Shown: positions 58,377 through 64,000 of the stretch, piece after piece
Position numbering within the stretch: position 1 is the stretch's first letter
Layout of the letters: each line of letters begins with the position of its first letter
Translations under genes and position numbers: made by a program
Origin: Acidiphilium sp. 37-60-79
Lineage (GTDB): Bacteria > Pseudomonadota > Alphaproteobacteria > Acetobacterales > Acetobacteraceae
Assembly (NCBI GenBank): GCA_002279355.1
Contig: NCBV01000004.1
Span: forward strand, 1-64,000
DNA length: 64,000 nt
Direction: 5' to 3'
The notes under the pieces: generated by a model
Told to the model about the DNA's origin: nothing
Databases searched by the model: none
Seen by the model: only the letters and a program-made list of their open reading frames with translations

Positions 58377-59717
58377 TTGACCCGATCGGCCACGCCCGCT
58401 CAGGCGAAGCTGCCGCTTCGCTTATTGCTCATTTATGCGGGCCCCGCCTTGCCGTTGGCGATGCTTGGCCTGCCGCTCTTGGTCATTTTGCCGGATTTTT
58501 GGGCCCATGATATGGGGGTACACCTCGCAACGGTGGGCTATGTGCTCAGCGCCGTGCGGATTTTTGATGTGCTGATCGACCCCACGATTGGCCGATTATC
58601 CGACCTGTCACGGTCACGTTTTGGCCGACGAAGACCCTTCATCGCCTGTGCCATCCCGATCGCGGGGATTGGCACAATCGGGCTATTTTTCCCGCCGCAC
58701 GGGGCCGGAGCGGTTTGGCTGTTCATCACCTACGCGTTAGTCACCTGGTCATGGACCGCCCTGTCCCTGCCTTATTGGGCCTGGGGTGCGGAACTTTCTG
58801 ACAATTATGATGAGCGCCAACGCATAACCAGCCTGCGCGAAGGCGGCACGATCATCGGGATTTTAATTTCCGCCGCAGCGCCGGTGGCGTTAGGCGTAAC
58901 CAGCAATACCGGCAAAGTGCATTTGCTTGCCATCATCACCCTCGCGATGAGCGTGCCGCTGATTATGTTAGCGCTCCGCTTCGTGCCGGATCGATTGCCG
59001 CGTAAGGGTATTGCACCGGCAGGCGTCAAAGCCACGTTGCAGGTCGTGTGGGCCAATCGGCCATTCCGGCGATTGATCCTAGCCTGGGCGGTCAATGGGT
59101 TGGCCAATGGACTGCCAGCTGCATTATTTCTGCTGGTCATTGCAAAGGTTTTGCACGCATCCGCTGCATCAGGCCCGATTTTGCTGGTCTATTTTGCCGC
59201 AGCCATTGTATCCGTACCGCTCTGGCAACGATTGGCGCGGGCGCGCAGCAAACATTTCGCCTGGACGATTGCCATGGCAATCTCTGGCGTGGCCTTCCTC
59301 TTCGTGCCGGTCATTCGGCATTTGCCCGATGCGCTGGTGTTGTTTGGCGTCATTAGCCTATTTACCGGCGCCGGATTGGGCGCCGATTTCACCATCCCCC
59401 CCGCCATTCAGGCCGATGTGGTTGACGTTGACGAAGCGGAATCCGGCGAACAGCGGGCGGGGCTCTATTTCGCCGCCGCCACTATGGCACAAAAAGCGGG
59501 TAATTCGCTGGCACCAGGAATTGGCTTTGCCGTGTTGCAGGCTTTTGGATTTTCCACCAATGGCCAAAATGGCGAAACAGCGATTGGGGCGTTGTTGGTA
59601 ATGTATTGTGTCATACCGGCGGCGCTGAAAGTCATTGCCGCTGCGGTGATGTGGCATTTCCCGCTCGACCGGCAGCATCAGGCTGCGTTGCGTGCTGAAA
59701 TCACCGCCCGTGGCTGA
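58377..59717 (+). CDS. GPH-type MFS transporter
   Basis: A 446-residue membrane protein with about twelve helices. VRIFDVLIDPTIGRLSDLSR and SRFGRRRPFIACAIPIAG are the helix 2-3 loop typical of the glycoside-pentoside-hexuronide (GPH) group. It starts TTG 58377, immediately after the methyltransferase stop. It is the fifth gene in the photolyase-to-transporter operon; similar transporters accompany such lipid-modification clusters. The substrate is unknown. Its 3' end may overlap the next gene by a few codons. Confidence 0.82.
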   Translation: MTRSATPAQAKLPLRLLLIYAGPALPLAMLGLPLLVILPDFWAHDMGVHLATVGYVLSAVRIFDVLIDPTIGRLSDLSRSRFGRRRPFIACAIPIAGIGTIGLFFPPHGAGAVWLFITYALVTWSWTALSLPYWAWGAELSDNYDERQRITSLREGGTIIGILISAAAPVALGVTSNTGKVHLLAIITLAMSVPLIMLALRFVPDRLPRKGIAPAGVKATLQVVWANRPFRRLILAWAVNGLANGLPAALFLLVIAKVLHASAASGPILLVYFAAAIVSVPLWQRLARARSKHFAWTIAMAISGVAFLFVPVIRHLPDALVLFGVISLFTGAGLGADFTIPPAIQADVVDVDEAESGEQRAGLYFAAATMAQKAGNSLAPGIGFAVLQAFGFSTNGQNGETAIGALLVMYCVIPAALKVIAAAVMWHFPLDRQHQAALRAEITARG

Positions 59718-60411
59718 ACCTTTCCGCAGCATCCCGCAGGACCGCGCTTTGCGGATTATCGGCGATGTGCATGGGGATCGGCGCGGCTTGGCCGCTGGCT
59801 GTGCCACCGATCGGTTCGTGATCCAGCTTGGCGATTTGGTCGATGATGGGCCAGATAGTGCTGGAGCATTGTCGCTGATGCTCGATCGGCAGGAGGCTGG
59901 CGATGGCATTTTTCTGCTGGGCAATCACGATTACAAGCTGGCGCGCGCTCTGCGCGGTGACCGGGTGGTGCGCGGGCCGGGCTTGGTTATGACGCTGGAG
60001 AGCCTGGACGTCGCGTTAGCGGAGCGTGCCTATCGCGCCATCATCGCCGCGCCCATTTGGATTGTTGCAAGAAAATTCCTATTCGTTCATGGCGGATTTC
60101 ATCCGGCCATGTTATTTGCCCCCGCGCCTGCTTTTCCTGCAAAACAGCCCGATCCGCTGATGGCCCGCGCCTTATATGGCGAAACCACCGGACGCACCAC
60201 CGGCGCTGGTCGGCCCGAACGTTTATTGCGGTGGGTCGAGGCGATCCCGCCTGACATCACGGTCTATTGTGGTCATGATCAGCGCAGCACCGATGGTCGA
60301 CCCCTCACACTGACCAATCGCGCAGGTGGCCGGGCGGTGTTTACGGATACCGGTGCGGGCAAAGGCGGGCATTTATCCTGGGTGGATCTGCCCGCCCTTG
60401 ATCAGCGTTAG
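59692..60411 (+). CDS. Small calcineurin-like phosphoesterase
   Basis: A 239-residue Ser/Thr-phosphatase-like enzyme. Metal motifs are [32 protein letters not shown] and [11 protein letters not shown], and YCGHDQRS. Similar to bacterial PrpA/ApaH-like phosphatases, it may act on phosphoprotein or nucleotide. Start is ambiguous: GTG 59692 (used) and GTG 59710 both overlap the transporter gene, neither with a strong ribosome site. Its stop overlaps the lpd stop (opposite strand) by 4 nt. Confidence 0.82.
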   Translation: MLKSPPVAEPFRSIPQDRALRIIGDVHGDRRGLAAGCATDRFVIQLGDLVDDGPDSAGALSLMLDRQEAGDGIFLLGNHDYKLARALRGDRVVRGPGLVMTLESLDVALAERAYRAIIAAPIWIVARKFLFVHGGFHPAMLFAPAPAFPAKQPDPLMARALYGETTGRTTGAGRPERLLRWVEAIPPDITVYCGHDQRSTDGRPLTLTNRAGGRAVFTDTGAGKGGHLSWVDLPALDQR

Positions 60412-61799
60412 ATGTGAAGCGCGCGCCCATCAACGGCGAGGGCTGCTTCCTTGATCGCTTCGTTCAGGGTTGGATGCGCATGGCTGGTGCGCGCAACATC
60501 CTCGGCGGAGGCGCCGAACTCGATGGCGAGGACCAATTCCGCAATCATCGTTCCGGCATCTGGGCCAATAATATGCGCGCCGAGCAACCGATCGGTGGTT
60601 TTATCGGCGAGGAGCTTCACAAACCCGTCAGTATCCCCCATGGCGCGCGCGCGGCCATTGGCCATGAACGGAAATTTTCCGACTTTGTAGGCAATTCCCT
60701 CCGCTTTCAGCTCTTCCTCAGTTTTTCCAACTGACGCCACTTCCGGCCAAGTGTACACGACACCTGGAATGGCGCCGTAATTGACATGCCCTGCCTGGCC
60801 TGCAAATATTTCTGCCAGCGCAACCCCTTCTTCTTCGGCCTTATGGGCCAGCATCGGCCCTGCGATCACGTCGCCAATCGCATAAATGCCCGGCACGTTG
60901 GTGGCAAAATGACCATCCGTTTTCACGCGGCCCCGCTCATCAAGCGCAACACCAATTTTCTCTAAGCCCAATTGATCCGTGTTAGCGCGGCGCCCAATGG
61001 CAACCAGCACAATATCCGCCTCCAGCGTCTCCGCAGCACCGCCCTTGGCCGGTTCAAGCGTGAGTGACACGCCGTTATCGTGCTTTTTCGCTCCGGTGAC
61101 TTTGGTGCCTAATTTGAACTTAAGCCCGAGTTTGGCGAGAATTTTCTGAAATGCCGTCGCAATCTCGCCATCCATGGTGGGGACCAGACGATCGAGATAC
61201 TCAACCACCGTGACTTGGGCGCCTAAGCGGCGCCAAACGCTGCCAAGCTCAAGTCCGATATAGCCACCGCCAATCACCACGAGATGCCTGGGCACGTTGG
61301 CCAGGGCAATCGCGCCGGTTGAGGTAACAATATGGGTTTCATCCACCTCAACGCCGGGGAGCGCAACACTCTCGCTACCGGTGGCGATAACGATATGTTT
61401 GGCACTATAGGCGGTGCCAGCAACCTCAATTTGGTTGGCCGCGGTAAATTGCGCCGCACCCTTGAGCCAGGTTACTTTATTCTTTTTAAAGAGAAATTCG
61501 ACACCTTTGACGTTAGCGCCAACCACCTCGTCCTTGCGGCTCATGATCGTTGGTAGATCAAAACCAATCTCTTTGGCGATGATGCCGTGCTGTGCGAAAC
61601 TGTGCCCGAGTGCGTGAAAATTTTCAGAGGATTGCAGCAACGCTTTGGAGGGAATGCACCCAACATTTAGGCAGGTGCCCCCCAGCGTCGCGCGCTTTTC
61701 AACGCATGCCACCTTCATGCCGAGCTGTGCCGCGCGAATGGCGCAAACATAACCGCCCGGACCACTTCCGATCACGATAACATCGAATTGTTCGGCCAT
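60408..61799 (-). CDS. lpd: Dihydrolipoamide dehydrogenase
   Basis: A 463-residue flavoprotein disulphide reductase, the E3 subunit of 2-oxo-acid dehydrogenases. FAD motif [18 protein letters not shown], redox-active pair C43/C48 in [19 protein letters not shown] motif [19 protein letters not shown], and C-terminal [14 protein letters not shown] with the catalytic His. ATG 61799 has AGGAG six bases upstream, better than GTG 61802. It reoxidises the lipoyl group of SucB with NAD. It is the third gene of the sucA-sucB-lpd operon. Confidence 0.97.
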   Translation of the reverse strand: MAEQFDVIVIGSGPGGYVCAIRAAQLGMKVACVEKRATLGGTCLNVGCIPSKALLQSSENFHALGHSFAQHGIIAKEIGFDLPTIMSRKDEVVGANVKGVEFLFKKNKVTWLKGAAQFTAANQIEVAGTAYSAKHIVIATGSESVALPGVEVDETHIVTSTGAIALANVPRHLVVIGGGYIGLELGSVWRRLGAQVTVVEYLDRLVPTMDGEIATAFQKILAKLGLKFKLGTKVTGAKKHDNGVSLTLEPAKGGAAETLEADIVLVAIGRRANTDQLGLEKIGVALDERGRVKTDGHFATNVPGIYAIGDVIAGPMLAHKAEEEGVALAEIFAGQAGHVNYGAIPGVVYTWPEVASVGKTEEELKAEGIAYKVGKFPFMANGRARAMGDTDGFVKLLADKTTDRLLGAHIIGPDAGTMIAELVLAIEFGASAEDVARTSHAHPTLNEAIKEAALAVDGRALHI

Positions 61800-61809
61800 C
61801 ACGCGCTCC

Positions 61810-63027
61810 TTAAATCTCGAGCATCAGACGGCGCGGATCTTCGATGCTTTCCTTAACACGCACCAGGAACGACACCGCCTCGCGACCATCAATGATGCGG
61901 TGGTCATACGACACCGCCAGATACATCATCGGGCGAATTTCGACCTTGCCCTCAACCGCAATCGGGCGATCCTGAATTTTATGCATGCCCATAATCGCTG
62001 ATTGCGGCGGGTTGATAATCGGTGTGGACATCAGCGAACCAAACACCCCGCCATTGGTGATCGAGAAGCTGCCGCCGGAGAGATCATCAAGCTTGAGCGC
62101 GCCATCACGCGCCCGCTTGCCGAATTCAGCAATGGCCGCCTCAATTTGCGGGAAGCTCAGCGTTTCGGCATCACGCAACACCGGCACCACCAAGCCATTC
62201 GGGCTGCTCACCGCGATGCCCATGTTGACGAAGTTTTTATAGACAATGTCGTCGCCATCGATTTCGGCATTCACCGCCGGAAATTCACGCAGTGCCGCAA
62301 CGCAGGCTTTAACAAAAAAGCTCATGAAGCCAAGGCGCACGCCCTTATGCTTCTTCTCGAACGCATCCTTATATTCAGCGCGTAGCGCCATCACAGCACT
62401 CATATCCACCTCGTTAAAAGTGGTTAGCATGGCCGCAGTGTTTTGCGCTTCTTTCAGGCGGGCCGCGATGGTGCGGCGCAGCCGGGTCATTTTCACCCGC
62501 TCTTCGCGCACATCAGGAGTTCGTGCAGCTTTGGGTGCGCTAGCAGCCGGGGCTGGCGTGGGTTTATCGAGGAAGGCGAGCACATCGCCTTTGGTAATCC
62601 GGCCATCCTTGCCAGAGCCTTCGCCGACGCGCTCCGCTGTGAGTTTTTGCTCCGTCATCATTTTTTGCGCAGCCGGAAGTGGCGCGTGATCACCGCGGGC
62701 CACCGGACCCGATGGCGGCGGTGGCGCGTTGACGCCGCTGGGCGGATTGGCGGCAGGGGGGGCGGCTGGCGTCGCCGCGCTTTTGCCCTCACCGGCCACG
62801 ATGGTGCCGAGCAAGCTGCCAACCTCAACTTCGGCCCCCTCGTCCGCTGCAATCGCTTCGATGGTGCCCGCCTCAGGCGCATTGACCTCAACGGTCACCT
62901 TGTCGGTTTCCAACTCGACAATTGGCTCGTCGCGCTCAACCCGCTCGCCGGGCTTTTTCATCCAGCGTGCTACCGTCGCGGTGGTTACACTTTCGCCTAA
63001 CGTCGGCACTTTGATTTCGGTGGACAT
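61810..63027 (-). CDS. sucB: 2-oxoglutarate dehydrogenase E2 (dihydrolipoyl succinyltransferase)
   Basis: A 405-residue E2 subunit of the TCA-cycle 2-oxoglutarate dehydrogenase. The lipoyl domain has the lipoylated lysine K43 in [11 protein letters not shown], then an Ala/Pro-rich linker, a peripheral-subunit-binding segment ([15 protein letters not shown]) and the acyltransferase core with [12 protein letters not shown]. It transfers the succinyl group to CoA. It starts 19 nt after the sucA stop, and lpd follows after 10 nt. Single lipoyl domain is normal here. Confidence 0.97.
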   Translation of the reverse strand: MSTEIKVPTLGESVTTATVARWMKKPGERVERDEPIVELETDKVTVEVNAPEAGTIEAIAADEGAEVEVGSLLGTIVAGEGKSAATPAAPPAANPPSGVNAPPPPSGPVARGDHAPLPAAQKMMTEQKLTAERVGEGSGKDGRITKGDVLAFLDKPTPAPAASAPKAARTPDVREERVKMTRLRRTIAARLKEAQNTAAMLTTFNEVDMSAVMALRAEYKDAFEKKHKGVRLGFMSFFVKACVAALREFPAVNAEIDGDDIVYKNFVNMGIAVSSPNGLVVPVLRDAETLSFPQIEAAIAEFGKRARDGALKLDDLSGGSFSITNGGVFGSLMSTPIINPPQSAIMGMHKIQDRPIAVEGKVEIRPMMYLAVSYDHRIIDGREAVSFLVRVKESIEDPRRLMLEI

Positions 63028-63046
63028 GGTCTCTCCTATTCGTGCG

Positions 63047-64000
63047 CTATACGCCTAACGCTTGTTTCACCAGCGCGGCCTGTTCGGCGGCGTGGGTTTT
63101 GGCTAGTCCGGTCGCGGGGCTGGCCGCGCATCGACGCCCGACATAAACGGGTCGGGTTGCTGTCATTTTTTCGCCCATACAGCTTAATACCTGCTCAATC
63201 CGCCGATCAACAAAATGCCATCCCCCCATATTTTCCGGTTCTTCCTGACACCAAATGATCTCGGCGTGGCGATAAGGTTCGAGCGCCGCCTTGAGCACCT
63301 TTTTCGGAAACGGGTAGAATTGTTCAAGTCGAACGATAGCAACATCGTGGATATTGCGGTCGCGCCGCTCGGCAAGCAAATCATAATAAACCTTGCCCGA
63401 GCAAATCACCACGCGCTTGACTTTATCGGCCGGATCAATCGCATCGATCTCGGGGATCACCGTGCGGAACGCTGAGCCGTTGCTCATCTCATCGAGGTTA
63501 GAGACAGCAAGCTTGTGCCGCAGCAGCGATTTCGGCGTCATAATCACCAGCGGCTTGCGGAAATTGCGCTTAAGCTGACGGCGCAGGGCGTGGAAATAAT
63601 TCGCGGGCGTGGTGATATTGCACACCGCCATGTTATTTTCAGCGCAAAGCTGCAAGAATCGCTCTGGCCGTGCGGAGGAGTGCTCAGGCCCCTGCCCTTC
63701 ATAGCCATGCGGCAGCAGCAAGGTGAGGCCGGACATGCGCAGCCATTTGCTTTCGCCCGCCGCGATGAACTGATCAATAATCACTTGCGCGCCGTTCGCA
63801 AAATCGCCGAACTGGCCTTCCCACAGCACCAATGTGTGCGGGTCAGCCACCGAATAGCCATATTCAAAACCAAGCACCCCGGCTTCGGACAGCAGCGAAT
63901 TAAAAATCTCGATTTTGGCTTGACCCTCACGAATATTGTTCATTGGCACATATTCATGCTGGTTGGTCTGGTCGATTAGCACCGCATGGCGTTGGCTGAA
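63047..64000 (-). CDS. sucA: 2-oxoglutarate dehydrogenase E1, C-terminal part (5' end outside window)
   Basis: The last 317 or so residues of SucA, the thiamine-diphosphate E1 enzyme that decarboxylates 2-oxoglutarate. The frame stays open to the window edge ([17 protein letters not shown]). Typical blocks are [60 protein letters not shown] and [12 protein letters not shown]. It leads the sucA-sucB-lpd operon. An internal ATG gives a shorter frame but is not the start. Confidence 0.95.
   Translation of the reverse strand, partial: FSQRHAVLIDQTNQHEYVPMNNIREGQAKIEIFNSLLSEAGVLGFEYGYSVADPHTLVLWEGQFGDFANGAQVIIDQFIAAGESKWLRMSGLTLLLPHGYEGQGPEHSSARPERFLQLCAENNMAVCNITTPANYFHALRRQLKRNFRKPLVIMTPKSLLRHKLAVSNLDEMSNGSAFRTVIPEIDAIDPADKVKRVVICSGKVYYDLLAERRDRNIHDVAIVRLEQFYPFPKKVLKAALEPYRHAEIIWCQEEPENMGGWHFVDRRIEQVLSCMGEKMTATRPVYVGRRCAASPATGLAKTHAAEQAALVKQALGV

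Overview
This 64 kb window looks like a chromosomal segment of an alphaproteobacterium, probably in Acetobacteraceae/Rhodospirillales and perhaps close to acidophilic genera such as Acidocella or Acidiphilium. The clues are a FixK/FnrN-type oxygen sensor, split pntAA/pntAB/pntB genes, an ATP12-type F1-ATPase chaperone, an ELM1-family protein, a four-gene 'ligase-associated' DNA repair set, and sucA-sucB-lpd at the right edge. The genus is inference; there is no rRNA or marker phylogeny here.

Layout. 1-9.1 kb (+): two Crp/Fnr regulators, an AhpD-like protein, then an operon of a zinc alcohol dehydrogenase, an aldehyde dehydrogenase, the three-subunit proton-translocating transhydrogenase and a second alcohol dehydrogenase. 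Perfect FNR boxes precede the first regulator (397-410) and the dehydrogenase operon (2434-2447), so this reads as an oxygen-controlled redox-balancing block. 9.4-12.8 kb (+): a secreted Tricorn-like protease. 12.8-13.3 kb: decayed DNA with a Fic-family remnant. 13.4-28.9 kb: phosphorus scavenging. The minus strand carries a 2-aminoethylphosphonate importer with phnX, then an MFS carrier, a hexapeptide acetyltransferase, the C-P lyase genes phnGHIJKLM, a broken phnN and the repressor gene phnF; a metallophosphoesterase is divergent. Three sites resembling PhnF operators lie in front of three of these units.

29.3-35.9 kb: a compact integrative element of about 6.6 kb inserted at the 3' end of tRNA-Ser(UGA). 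A 14-bp direct repeat marks its ends. It carries an integrase, an AT-hook protein, an excisionase-like HTH protein, a Toprim primase, a RepA-like helicase, a DUF5681 protein and a secreted Sel1-repeat protein, with no structural phage genes. It resembles a phage satellite or plasmid-like island and landed next to the remnant of an older serine-recombinase element.

36.0-46.7 kb (mostly minus): a PhoX-type phosphatase, BamE, YceD (plus strand), acylphosphatase, ATP12, AsmA, an unrecognised 630-residue protein, an ELM1 protein and a glycosyltransferase. 46.8-59.7 kb: an M14-like deacylase, then the repair quartet (ligase and MBL exonuclease on minus; helicase and PdeM on plus), running directly into photolyase, FAD oxidoreductase, DUF1365, cyclopropane-fatty-acid synthase and an MFS transporter in an overlapping plus-strand operon. 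59.7-64 kb: a small metallophosphoesterase, then lpd, sucB and the 3' part of sucA on the minus strand.

Most genes are tightly packed with 4-nt ATGA overlaps, so operon assignments are well supported. The main decay is at 12.9-14.4 kb and around the tRNA-Ser insertion site.
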